A stretch of 64,000 bases of DNA from a virus, in the IMG/VR virus record IMGVR_UViG_3300042554_001855, positions 59,212 through 123,211 of that record; one strand, 5' to 3'. Below are positions 34,561 through 41,438 of the stretch, in pieces. The notes below the pieces were generated by a model that was not told the origin of the DNA, did no database searches, and worked only from the letters and a program-made list of their open reading frames with translations. The position numbers and the translations under genes were made by a program. Each line of letters begins with the position of its first letter. Position 1 is the stretch's first letter.

Positions 34561-35212
34561 AATGTTTTTTATACAAGTCTCTACTCAATCTACATGGTTG
34601 AATATGTGGATTGATTGAGGTGGTGTAGTAAGCCATTTCAGCAATTTCCTCTAACACTATAGCACATTCTAGTGTTCTTTTAGATGAATCTGAGAATACC
34701 ATAACACCATGCCCAGGCAAAAGGATGGCAGGTATGTTAAGTGGATTTATTTTCTTAGATTGATAAAAATCAACTACGCACTGTCCCAGATTCTTTTCAT
34801 ATTCATCAAGTTCAAACTTTTCTAGTTGTCTAGCAACTGGAATATCAGATAGAAAGTAATCGGCGTGAGTTGTCCCTAAAATAGGAATTGGTTTAAGTGC
34901 CTGTGCCCATGAAGTTGCAAACTTTGAATGACTATGAATAACTGATTTAATCTCTGGAAATGCCTTATAAATTTCCAAATGAATTGCTGTATCGACAGAG
35001 GGTTTCATACCAGAAATTAATTTTCCAGTATAAAGTTCGACAATACAAAGTTGGCTAAACGTAAGTTTATCAAACTCAATCCCAGAAGGTTTAATAACAA
35101 TATGCTTACCATCTTCAGTAAGCACACTGGCATTTCCCCAAGTTAGTTTGACTAAACTGTTTTCCTTTAAACTTTTGTTCAGAGATAAACAATCTTCAAT
35201 TGCCTTATTCAT
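34520..35212 (-). CDS. AraD-like L-ribulose-5-phosphate 4-epimerase/class II aldolase, 230 aa
   Basis: Full-length class II aldolase/epimerase with LTWGNASVLTEDGK, KPSGIEFDKLTFSQL, zinc ligands in VIHSHSKFATSWAQA and GTTHADYF, HGVMVFS, and the C-terminal KKHFERKNGINKYYGQ. The last block is that of AraD/SgbE-type pentulose-phosphate 4-epimerases rather than fuculose aldolases. ATG 35212 gives the family's normal N-terminus; the stop of the kinase gene overlaps by 8 bp. It would epimerise a ketopentose-phosphate supplied by the pentose phosphate pathway. Confidence 0.78.
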   Translation of the reverse strand: MNKAIEDCLSLNKSLKENSLVKLTWGNASVLTEDGKHIVIKPSGIEFDKLTFSQLCIVELYTGKLISGMKPSVDTAIHLEIYKAFPEIKSVIHSHSKFATSWAQALKPIPILGTTHADYFLSDIPVARQLEKFELDEYEKNLGQCVVDFYQSKKINPLNIPAILLPGHGVMVFSDSSKRTLECAIVLEEIAEMAYYTTSINPHIQPCRLSRDLYKKHFERKNGINKYYGQ

Positions 35213-35981
35213 GTAATGGTTTAGATACAAATTCAGCGGCGACTTGGTTAGCAAAAACTGGGTCACCAGTTGCTAGAAGAGCTGCATAAAAACAATCTCC
35301 TGCACCAATAGTATTTACCACATTTTCCACAGGCGTTGCTGGATAATTAACACCGTTCATCATGCAACCATCTGCACCTTTTGTTACACAGATATTTGTT
35401 ACCCGATCTACGTGTTTTGCTTCCTCTTGATTACAGACTAAGTAATCAACCGCCCAATACCTATCATAGTTTGATGTCTTACTCGATACCTGAGAAGAGG
35501 CATATGTAATTTTTCCAGAATCAGTTGCATGTTTGATGAATGATTCTGTAATAAATCCACAACGGTAATCAGCAAAAGCAATGATATCAAACTCATCAAT
35601 ATCAAAATTTTCTAAGAACGATTTTGAAAACTCATTATTGACATCATTAACTTGTAGATGATTGTATCGACTATCTCCATGATTAACCCAGTATCTTGTT
35701 TTAGTATTATTACGACCCTGGAAAAAACTTTTTACTGGGAGATCATAATGCAACTCAAAAGTATCACAGTCTTTATCAGACATTGATGTTGCAAATGTTA
35801 CGTCTCTACCAAATCCACGAAGAAACTTGGCAACATTAGCAGCGCCACCAAAATCATAACTGTGCTCTTCAATTACCGTTTTGATTGTTGGAGACTCTAG
35901 TGATAGTCCGATTGCCCTAAGTTCTAGAGTTTCATCAATGATGGTATCACCAACAATTAGATACTTTAAATTTTCTCGCAT
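35205..35981 (-). CDS. PfkB-type sugar kinase, HldE N-domain-like, 258 aa
   Basis: Begins LKYLIVGDTIIDETLELRAI, with ESPTIKTVIEEHSYDFGG and GGAANVAKFLRGFGRDVTF as in the kinase half of HldE (D-glycero-beta-D-manno-heptose-7-phosphate kinase). The catalytic base and anion hole are in VVNTIGAGDCFYAALL. Some 50 residues shorter than HldE-N. Next gene upstream encodes an HldE C-domain-like nucleotidyltransferase fused to an isomerase, so the bifunctional HldE appears split and rearranged. It likely adds a phosphate to C1 of a sugar-phosphate before activation. Confidence 0.8.
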   Translation of the reverse strand: MRENLKYLIVGDTIIDETLELRAIGLSLESPTIKTVIEEHSYDFGGAANVAKFLRGFGRDVTFATSMSDKDCDTFELHYDLPVKSFFQGRNNTKTRYWVNHGDSRYNHLQVNDVNNEFSKSFLENFDIDEFDIIAFADYRCGFITESFIKHATDSGKITYASSQVSSKTSNYDRYWAVDYLVCNQEEAKHVDRVTNICVTKGADGCMMNGVNYPATPVENVVNTIGAGDCFYAALLATGDPVFANQVAAEFVSKPLHE

Positions 35982-36826
35982 GTTTCAAGTTCTCTAATTT
36001 TTTGCATGGTATTGGTTGTGGAATAGTCTCCAACCAAAGGATAAACTTTAACTTGTATAGACTCTGGAATACAGTCTCTGCTTCTTACTTCATCAGCAGT
36101 CCATTCAGAACCCTTAACAATTACATCTGGAGAGAGTGTTTGATAGAATTCTTGAAGTTCTTCAGTTGAATCAAAAATGATGACTTCATCAACATAACGA
36201 TTTGTCTCAAGAACCCTTCTACGATCTTCTTCATTATTAACAGGTCGATTGTCACCTTTGAGTTGTTTTACTCTGCGGTCAGAATCAATAGCAACAATCA
36301 GTTTTGTTCCCTGCAATCTAGCAAACTTCAAAAGTTCAATATGGCCCTTATGAAGGATATCAAAAACTCCATTTGTTAAAACAATGCCAGTATGTGAATC
36401 AATCTTTTCAACACGCTTGACATGACGACCTTCTCCCCATGCTTCATCTAACCACATTTTGCTCATCTCTCTCATTTCAATCTGAGAAGACAACCACGTA
36501 CCCAAACAAAGAACATTGGAATCATTATGCTCTCTAGACTTAACCGCAGTGAGTTCATTATGAGCTAGAACAGCACGGACACCAGCAAAACGATTTGCAA
36601 CGATACTCATACCAACACCAGTTCCACAGATAAGGATACCTCGGTCCGCCTCACGATTACTCACAATTGTAGATAACTGAGCTGCATAATCAACATAATC
36701 GACACTCACATCAGAAGTATAAGGTCCAATATCAATAACCCGATATCCTTCTCCCTTAAGATACATCTTTAGTTGTTCTTTGTTCTCGACCCCATTATGG
36801 TCAGAAGAAATAATGATCGTTTTCAT
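35966..36826 (-). CDS. Fusion: RpiB/LacAB-type isomerase plus HldE C-domain-type nucleotidyltransferase, 286 aa
   Basis: Residues 1-140 match RpiB: ISSDHNGVENKEQLKMYL, the catalytic Cys in ILICGTGVGMSIVANRF, VRAVLAHNELTAVKSREHN, and a His/Arg end (GRHVKRVEKI). Residues 145-286 are a cytidylyl/adenylyltransferase of the HldE-C/TagD fold: IVLTNGVFDILHKGHIELL with HxGH, LKGDNRPVN, DVIVKGSEW, and YSTTNTMQKIRELE. I know of no named enzyme with this fusion. It suggests that one protein isomerises a pentose/hexose/heptose phosphate and, after phosphorylation by the neighbouring kinase, activates it as a nucleotide sugar. ATGA overlap with the fucosyltransferase gene. Confidence 0.85.
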   Translation of the reverse strand: MKTIIISSDHNGVENKEQLKMYLKGEGYRVIDIGPYTSDVSVDYVDYAAQLSTIVSNREADRGILICGTGVGMSIVANRFAGVRAVLAHNELTAVKSREHNDSNVLCLGTWLSSQIEMREMSKMWLDEAWGEGRHVKRVEKIDSHTGIVLTNGVFDILHKGHIELLKFARLQGTKLIVAIDSDRRVKQLKGDNRPVNNEEDRRRVLETNRYVDEVIIFDSTEELQEFYQTLSPDVIVKGSEWTADEVRSRDCIPESIQVKVYPLVGDYSTTNTMQKIRELETCEKI

Positions 36827-37623
36827 AGAAATTCAAAGTTACCAAATGGATAATCAACTGTTGATTTATTATAGCATTCTCCACCAAACCAATTTTTGGG
36901 GGCAATTACTTTTTTACTTTTTGCTAACCATGCACCCCACCAAGAGAATGATGAATTTGCAATGATGTGATAATCGCATAATGACATTAAGCAAAGATCA
37001 GCATCGGTTGTGTTTTCTTCTGATATCAAAAACCTATCATCTTTAAATAAATCCTGCTCTTTACACCAAGATTCATCATCAGAAAAAACAATAACAGGAA
37101 GTTCTGGTAGTTTAGAAAGTGCTTCCTGATAATAACTAATTGGTTGCACAGGATGATTTGGATTAGAGGTATAATCTCCTCTACGAATATGTAAAGAGAT
37201 TACTTCACTATCAAAATTTTCTTTAAGAAATTCTTTACAATTAGAATACAACTCTTCATTAAATCTAAAGTCTTCTCGTATCTCATCTTCAATATGCTTG
37301 AAGTATTTTTCGGTTTGAAAGTATCCCATTAAATCTACATTATCTGGGCAATTGATGAATAATTCCTCATCAAATTCATGCTTTCTTTCCCAAAAAGTAT
37401 TGGCATCCTGTAGAGCACAATCATTATTTTTTTCTATATTTTCAAAAACATCGTATAAAATAACATCAGAATTTTTGACATTATCATCATGCTGCCCAAA
37501 AACATATCTAGGTGGAATGATAAATCCATATCCCCTATTTCTAGCAATTCCTTTTAAAGAAGCATATTGAAACATTTGATTGGCAAGTCTTCCAAGATTG
37601 CCAATATGATTGAGTGATATCAT
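36823..37623 (-). CDS. Alpha-1,2-fucosyltransferase-like, GT11, 266 aa
   Basis: GT11 motifs are complete: NHIGNLGRLANQMFQYASLK at the start, VISLHIRRGDYTSN (the HxRRxDY donor-binding site) and IANSSFSWWGAWLAKSK near the C-terminus. The family transfers fucose (or galactose) from GDP/UDP donors to the O-2 of galactose. Cytoplasmic, inverting. It is the second gene of the operon and is ATGA-linked to both neighbours. Together with the GT6 gene the pair recalls ABO-like stepwise synthesis. Confidence 0.85.
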   Translation of the reverse strand: MISLNHIGNLGRLANQMFQYASLKGIARNRGYGFIIPPRYVFGQHDDNVKNSDVILYDVFENIEKNNDCALQDANTFWERKHEFDEELFINCPDNVDLMGYFQTEKYFKHIEDEIREDFRFNEELYSNCKEFLKENFDSEVISLHIRRGDYTSNPNHPVQPISYYQEALSKLPELPVIVFSDDESWCKEQDLFKDDRFLISEENTTDADLCLMSLCDYHIIANSSFSWWGAWLAKSKKVIAPKNWFGGECYNKSTVDYPFGNFEFL

Positions 37624-38207
37624 ACTTTATAATTAAATGAAATAGTAACTCTTGGATCAGTATTAAGACCAGGAGGAACCATATGAACAGTGGATGATTG
37701 AAAAATTAACAAAGAACGTTCAACTGGTTCTATAGAATATGAATCTGAATTATACTCATTTCTGATAGAATGTGGGGTACAGTAATAAAAATTAGGATGG
37801 TGAAATACTATAGGTGCAGATCCCTCTGGTCTTTTACAGAAATATACTCCACTAATAGAAGATGGTAAATGATGATGAAACTCTTGACTGTTTTTATTAG
37901 TATAAACATTCCACCACCACTCACTTAAAAAGAATTTATGATGGTCACAATTTAAAAATTTTGCGTATTCATTAACTTTAGTATTGATTCTTTCAAATAG
38001 TAAGTCAAAAATTTTATTCTCATACCCAATATTAAATGAATTTTGTGGGCTATTTGCTCCCGAATACCAGGAGTCTATCCCTCTACCTTTAACAACATCC
38101 TTTTCTTTTAGAATGTGTTGATATATTCTCATATTTTCTTCTTCAGAAATGAGATCGTATGACCGATAAACTGAAGTTGGAAACAATAAATGAATATTAT
38201 CCTGCAC
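37620..38207 (-). CDS. 2OG-Fe(II) oxygenase-like protein (2OG-FeII_Oxy_5 type), 195 aa
   Basis: Pattern LFPTSVYRSYDL at the start, SEWWWNVYTNKNSQEFHHHL with the metal-binding His cluster, VYFCKRPEGSAPIVFHHP, and the late VPPGLNTDPRVTISFNYKV with the Arg for 2-oxoglutarate. GTG 38207 is chosen as start because it gives the family's usual beginning and lies downstream of the promoter; longer upstream frames would run through the promoter/terminator. First gene of the glycan operon. Substrate unknown; such genes are frequent in cyanophages. Confidence 0.72.
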   Translation of the reverse strand: MQDNIHLLFPTSVYRSYDLISEEENMRIYQHILKEKDVVKGRGIDSWYSGANSPQNSFNIGYENKIFDLLFERINTKVNEYAKFLNCDHHKFFLSEWWWNVYTNKNSQEFHHHLPSSISGVYFCKRPEGSAPIVFHHPNFYYCTPHSIRNEYNSDSYSIEPVERSLLIFQSSTVHMVPPGLNTDPRVTISFNYKV

Positions 38208-38231
38208 AAATATATCACAATATATCAAATT

Positions 38232-38260
38232 ATTATAATAAAAAAGGGAGTTGTTGTCAA
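38232..38260 (-). promoter_or_regulatory. Promoter of the glycan operon, TTGACA-17-TATAAT
   Basis: Minus strand: a perfect -35 TTGACA (38255-38260) and a perfect -10 TATAAT (38232-38237) exactly 17 bp apart, 25 bp ahead of the GTG start. The -35 box is part of the terminator hairpin of the previous unit. Confidence 0.85.
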
Positions 38261-38267
38261 CTCCCTT
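38239..38267 (-). terminator. Terminator before glycan operon, loop contains TTGACA
   Basis: Minus strand AAGGGAGTT-GACAAC-AACTCCCTT followed by TTTTATTA: a nine-pair stem and a U-tract that merges into the -10 region of the next unit. Confidence 0.85.
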
Positions 38268-38285
38268 GATTCTTTTCAGGCTCGC

Positions 38286-38425
38286 CACCAATTCTTTGAC
38301 TGGAAATTGGAAACCAGGCGGGAGAGAGTCCCATCCGCACCACTTGCTTTTTTATGGGAAAGCAAGAAACCAGAAGGGGTCAAATTTGACTCCACCACTT
38401 GGTTTTAAGAAACCAAGAAAAGTTG
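38286..38425. repeat. Three tandem structured repeats of about 52-55 bp
   Basis: Three units begin with (C)CACCA at 38285, 38338 and 38392. Each continues into a hairpin whose sequence differs but whose pairing is kept (plus strand CCAATT/AATTGG; CTTGCTTT/AAAGCAAG; CTTGGTTT/AAACCAAG), then AAACCAG or AAAAG, then a second possible small hairpin. No convincing ORF spans them. Compensating stem changes argue for an RNA (or hairpin DNA) function. Lies between a small membrane-protein gene and the glycan operon. Confidence 0.6.
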
Positions 38426-38632
38426 GGTTAACTTTGATATTTCGGTGATACCAAAGAATGCTATCAGAAATAGCACATCCCAGAGTTTGAGTTTGATAGC
38501 AAAAGGAATACCGAGTAGTCCCCCAATAAACTTTATTATCAAACCATTTTTGAAATCTCCCCACAACATGATTTGATAACCAAGTAGGAGAAGAAAGTTC
38601 CCGATATACCTCAGGATACTTGTTTTAGACAT
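38405..38632 (-). CDS. Small hydrophobic membrane protein, 75 aa
   Basis: Two or three membrane segments are visible (YIGNFLLLLGYQIMLWG, GLIIKFIGGLLGIPFAI, LWDVLFLIAFFGI) with basic residues between, giving a small polytopic protein. No family recognised. It follows the 84-aa gene by 26 bp and ends at the structured repeats. A holin- or transporter-like role cannot be judged. The alternative overlapping frame on the same strand lacks a sensible hydrophobic profile. Confidence 0.6.
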   Translation of the reverse strand: MSKTSILRYIGNFLLLLGYQIMLWGDFKNGLIIKFIGGLLGIPFAIKLKLWDVLFLIAFFGITEISKLTQLFLVS

Positions 38633-38658
38633 AAGGGGTTTGCTCCCGACCAGTGCTG

Positions 38659-38913
38659 TTATAGACCATCCGTGTCTTCTTCATCGTCTCTTACATAACA
38701 AGGAACTCTATCTGGATCTAACCATTTCGCATACTCAATATCCTCCATTGCAGTAGAACATTGTAGAACATTATCAAAAAGATAAATGTCATTCCAGCGT
38801 TTGGTATAGTAATTTTGCTTTTGCAAACGATAATCTGGTTTGCCGTTTATCTCAAGAATACCTGCTTCAATAAAGCGATATCCTTCACGTTCCAGAAGAA
38901 CTTTGGTTTTCAT
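38659..38913 (-). CDS. Hypothetical protein, 84 aa
   Basis: A soluble 84-residue protein with an aromatic middle (YRLQKQNYYTKRWNDIYLF) and an acidic tail (RDDEEDTDGL). No motif recognised. It overlaps the preceding 71-aa gene by 4 bp (ATGA), so the two are co-translated from the promoter at 39.15 kb. Function unknown. Confidence 0.6.
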   Translation of the reverse strand: MKTKVLLEREGYRFIEAGILEINGKPDYRLQKQNYYTKRWNDIYLFDNVLQCSTAMEDIEYAKWLDPDRVPCYVRDDEEDTDGL

Positions 38914-39125
38914 GCAACCTCAACAGATTCAAGATCGCTGGCGACATACTCCATGAGCATTTCGTAGTCGTCAAGAGGGTCACCAGAAAATACGACACCT
39001 TCATTTTCATAAAAGCGACGAACTTTTTTATAAAGTTTCGGATTCTTTACATCAAGGTAGATTTCCCCGTTAGCAGCAAGGCGAAGAGTGCTAACATCTT
39101 TCTTGAATTTTGCGGTCAGAGACAT
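38910..39125 (-). CDS. Small phage hypothetical protein, 71 aa
   Basis: 71 residues, basic start (MSLTAKFKKDVSTLRLAANG) and acidic end (MLMEYVASDLESVEVA), predicted soluble. First gene behind a consensus sigma70 promoter, which marks it as an early-type gene. Proteins of this kind occur widely in T4-like cyanophages. No function can be assigned. Confidence 0.65.
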   Translation of the reverse strand: MSLTAKFKKDVSTLRLAANGEIYLDVKNPKLYKKVRRFYENEGVVFSGDPLDDYEMLMEYVASDLESVEVA

Positions 39126-39148
39126 TGTTTTGTGTTGTTTGCTCTAGT

Positions 39149-39177
39149 ATTATAAGGTGTTGAGACTTTTCTGTCAA
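39149..39177 (-). promoter_or_regulatory. Consensus sigma70 promoter, TTGACA-17-TATAAT
   Basis: Minus strand TTGACA (39172-39177) and TATAAT (39149-39154), 17 bp spacing, 24 bp ahead of the 71-aa gene. Here no terminator hairpin accompanies the -35 box. Confidence 0.85.
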
Positions 39178-39198
39178 GTGTGCCAGTCTATGAACTGG

Positions 39199-39849
39199 TT
39201 ATGTTATATAGTCACTAAAATCTTTTGCACAAAGATACATATTTCCAGATATAGAAATCCTGTTACTATCAGATGTATAAAATGGATAAACACAATGATT
39301 AACTCTAGATGGAAACACGATAATTTCCTTCTCGAAAGTAGAATCCAATTCTATTAAATGCTCTTCCATATCACCGATTGCATTTGGATAATAAAATGCA
39401 AAAGATCCAGGACACTTATTATTTGAATTCTTACATAAGTCTTGATCAAATTCATTCCTAAAGTCATAGGGTATTTTTACCCATATAACAAAACTATAAA
39501 GACCAGTATGATGATGGACAGGATTGAACTCGTATTTCTTTTGATAATTTACCCACAATCTTTTAAGTTCAAGATTGTATCCATCAGCAATAACTGATTT
39601 TTCATATCTCATCAAATTATACTGCCTTTCATATTTGGCACATAATTTTACAAGGTATTCTTCAACAAAGATAAAATCTTCTTGTGACAAATTAATATCA
39701 TAAGATTCTTCTATATTTCCAGCTAGGGTATTAACAGCTCTATTATTATTTTCTTTTGCATCCAATGCACTATTGACAAGACGATCAAAGATAGCGTCGG
39801 GAACTCTATCTTTAATAAATCCAATGCTATAAAATGGTATAGATTCCAT
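39199..39849 (-). CDS. 2OG-Fe(II) oxygenase-like protein, 216 aa
   Basis: The double-stranded beta-helix motifs are NPVHHHTGLYSFVIWVKIPY (His cluster at about residue 112) and FPSRVNHCVYPFYTSDSNRISIS, where the distal His and the 2OG-binding Arg sit. N-terminal half is helical. No signal peptide. It stands between the tRNA-Pro gene and an early promoter, alone. One of five such oxygenases in the window; hydroxylation of protein or sugar is possible, substrate unknown. Confidence 0.7.
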   Translation of the reverse strand: MESIPFYSIGFIKDRVPDAIFDRLVNSALDAKENNNRAVNTLAGNIEESYDINLSQEDFIFVEEYLVKLCAKYERQYNLMRYEKSVIADGYNLELKRLWVNYQKKYEFNPVHHHTGLYSFVIWVKIPYDFRNEFDQDLCKNSNNKCPGSFAFYYPNAIGDMEEHLIELDSTFEKEIIVFPSRVNHCVYPFYTSDSNRISISGNMYLCAKDFSDYIT

Positions 39850-39866
39850 AATTAAATATAGACTAA

Positions 39867-39942
39867 TCGGAGTATTCGGATTTGAACCGAAATTATTCCG
39901 CTTCCCAAAAGCGGTGCCATGACCAAGTTAGGCGATACTCCG
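39867..39942 (-). tRNA. tRNA-Pro (UGG)
   Basis: Minus strand folds as a cloverleaf: acceptor CGGAGTA/TACTCCG, anticodon arm CCGCT-TTTGGGA-AGCGG (anticodon TGG) and T-arm TTCGGTTCAAATCCGAA. No CCA is encoded. The 3' end of the HNH gene overlaps its 5' part by 15 bp. Confidence 0.93.
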
Positions 39943-40284
39943 TAGTTCCAACTCACCAGAATGAACTGCTGCGTGGCAACAAGCACATAATAGCACACAT
40001 TCCTTTATTTCGTCAATAATACGTTCGTGACTCCATCCACGAATCCCATGAAATTTAGCGTCTTTTTGAGATGGATCTAAATGATGAACTTGAAGTGCTG
40101 ATGAATATTTATCATAACCACAAGAAACACACTTACCTCCCATTTCTTCAAGAATAAAATTTCTTTTTTTCTGTCCCAACTCTAATGTATATTTGTTATG
40201 ACAAGCACCACAAACACTTTTTTTATGCCCATAAAACTTAGATGGATCAGTTTCTCCACAATGCCCACACTTATGCGTTCTCAT
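39928..40284 (-). CDS. HNH endonuclease overlapping tRNA-Pro, 118 aa
   Basis: Two zinc knuckles (CGHCGETDPSKF with CGACH; CVSCGY with CACCH) frame a core LQVHHLDPSQKDAKFHG. The HHLDP block plus LLCACCHAAVHSG is typical of HNH nucleases of phages. Its last five codons (including stop) are also the first bases of tRNA-Pro, as if the nuclease had settled at a tRNA. Likely a homing or nicking enzyme; target unknown. Confidence 0.8.
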   Translation of the reverse strand: MRTHKCGHCGETDPSKFYGHKKSVCGACHNKYTLELGQKKRNFILEEMGGKCVSCGYDKYSSALQVHHLDPSQKDAKFHGIRGWSHERIIDEIKECVLLCACCHAAVHSGELELRSIA

Positions 40285-40310
40285 TTTCGGTAGAATAAGT
40301 TTATCTACCG

Positions 40311-40460
40311 TTATTTATGTTTTTTATCAAATGGAGCCCAGTGCTGCCATTCGTATTTGTGTATTGCCCAGATACCCATAATAGGAAGCACAATCAAAAT
40401 GTATCCAAGAAATCCAAGAGTATAGGGGTTTTCTAGAACCCATCGAGCAAAATGTCCCAT
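40311..40460 (-). CDS. Single-span membrane protein, 49 aa
   Basis: ATG overlaps the stop of the 73-aa gene (TGATG). One hydrophobic segment (YTLGFLGYILIVLPIMGIWAI) lies between a short polar start and a Trp/Lys-rich tail (HKYEWQHWAPFDKKHK). Last gene of the plastoquinol oxidase/gnd unit. The tight packing supports translation. Function unknown; could assist a membrane redox enzyme. Confidence 0.65.
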   Translation of the reverse strand: MGHFARWVLENPYTLGFLGYILIVLPIMGIWAIHKYEWQHWAPFDKKHK

Positions 40461-40681
40461 CAGTATCCTCTCCAGGTCTTAAACTCATAATAAAAGTATT
40501 GATCCACTACCCTATCATCTAATGGGGCATTTTCAGTTCTATGTGCCCATACCTCACAAAATTCTACGATGCGACGATCGTGTAATGAACTATGTCCCCA
40601 CATTCTTACAAATGCTGATGCGGCAAAGTGATACCGCTGTCTAATGTGCGGTTCCGTTTCCTTTATACTTTTCGGTGTCAT
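40460..40681 (-). CDS. Hypothetical protein in PTOX unit, 73 aa
   Basis: A soluble, His- and aromatic-rich protein (RQRYHFAASAFVRMWGHSSL, VDQYFYYEFKTWRGY). No family recognised. Its start overlaps the previous 40-aa gene by 41 bp and its stop the next gene by one base, so it belongs to the same compact transcript as the oxidase. Function unknown. Confidence 0.6.
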   Translation of the reverse strand: MTPKSIKETEPHIRQRYHFAASAFVRMWGHSSLHDRRIVEFCEVWAHRTENAPLDDRVVDQYFYYEFKTWRGY

Positions 40682-40763
40682 AATATCCCCCTTTTGTTCC
40701 GAAGTAAAGAGTTGTTAATACGAAAGGAATTGAAACAAATAAAAGTGCTTTTGCTAATAACAT
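40641..40763 (-). CDS. Single-span membrane protein next to PTOX, 40 aa
   Basis: ATG overlaps the oxidase stop codon (TGATG). A helix (LLAKALLFVSIPFVLTTLYF) is followed by a polar tail GTKGGYYDTEKYKGNGTAH. The form is that of small photosynthetic-complex subunits, but it matches none I can name. The strict coupling to PTOX suggests a partner or assembly peptide. Confidence 0.65.
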   Translation of the reverse strand: MLLAKALLFVSIPFVLTTLYFGTKGGYYDTEKYKGNGTAH

Positions 40764-41263
40764 CAGATCATCTCCATTGCTCGTTCTAGTTCAATATAAT
40801 GGTTCATTTCATCCACTGCGATCTCTGCAATCTTTGCATCATCCTGATGATCCCAGAAGTAATCTAGGTATGTTTCTGTTGCATGAAACTCAATACCTGA
40901 GTTCAGATGATAAGCGAAAACAGGAGCAAGAAAATAATAACCCACCATAATCCAATAATAGATGAGAACCAAATGATAAGCGAAAAAGCGATCAACCCAG
41001 CGATCTGCTCCGCCACGCGACTCCATTTCTCTGAGGTGTTCGGTTTCATTAATTGTCTGTGCGAAGTGTTCTTTCATTAAGTAGTAATGTTCTTCTGTTC
41101 GGAGACCTAGTGATTCTCTGAGATGAAGAACACTGAGAAAAGCGAAGTAAGGTGCTCTGGCGATTGTTTCCAGCACCCAGAATCTTTGGATTGGTAGATC
41201 ACGGTAGAGGAAGTCAATGATGGCTACCGTAATTGATAGAACTGCATCATTGAACTTTCTCAT
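40763..41263 (-). CDS. ptox: Plastoquinol terminal oxidase (alternative oxidase family)
   Basis: Di-iron ligands of the family are present in order: Glu in FWVLETIARAPYF, ExxH in TINETEHLREM, Glu in IEFHATETYLDYF, and ExxH in AVDEMNHYIELE. ATG 41263 is preferred because GGAG stands seven bases ahead and the family begins there; 166 residues is right for phage copies. The protein lies on the thylakoid membrane and passes electrons from plastoquinol to oxygen, relieving over-reduction when CO2 fixation is shut down by the phage. It is coupled by ATGA to a 55-aa gene upstream and by TGATG to a membrane peptide downstream. Confidence 0.9.
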   Translation of the reverse strand: MRKFNDAVLSITVAIIDFLYRDLPIQRFWVLETIARAPYFAFLSVLHLRESLGLRTEEHYYLMKEHFAQTINETEHLREMESRGGADRWVDRFFAYHLVLIYYWIMVGYYFLAPVFAYHLNSGIEFHATETYLDYFWDHQDDAKIAEIAVDEMNHYIELERAMEMI

Positions 41264-41427
41264 AGGAATACTCCTGGTTGATAATTTACTAACTTTTGAA
41301 TCTCGGTAAGAAGTGCTCCATACTCCCTGAACTTTCTGTCTCCAGCAATATGGTGTCTTTGTCTGACCCACACTGCGTCTGCAATCAGACGAAGTTCATA
41401 TTCTGAAAAATCTTTAAATCGTTCCAT
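41260..41427 (-). CDS. Hypothetical protein between gnd and PTOX, 55 aa
   Basis: TAAGGAG precedes ATG 41427 and the stop overlaps the PTOX start (ATGA). The peptide is soluble and charged (MERFKDFSEYELRLIADAVW, RKFREYGALLTEIQKLV). Function unknown, but position makes co-expression with PTOX certain if translated. Confidence 0.7.
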   Translation of the reverse strand: MERFKDFSEYELRLIADAVWVRQRHHIAGDRKFREYGALLTEIQKLVNYQPGVFL

Positions 41428-41438
41428 TGATAATCTCC

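Noticed and set aside
37620-38291. Longer start for the first glycan-operon gene at 38291
   Set aside because: The extension would be coded by the terminator and promoter; the family begins near LFPTSVYRS, so GTG 38207 is used.
38251-38564. Open frames across the structured repeats on both strands
   Set aside because: Stops, no start signals and poor protein character; the hairpin pattern explains the region better.
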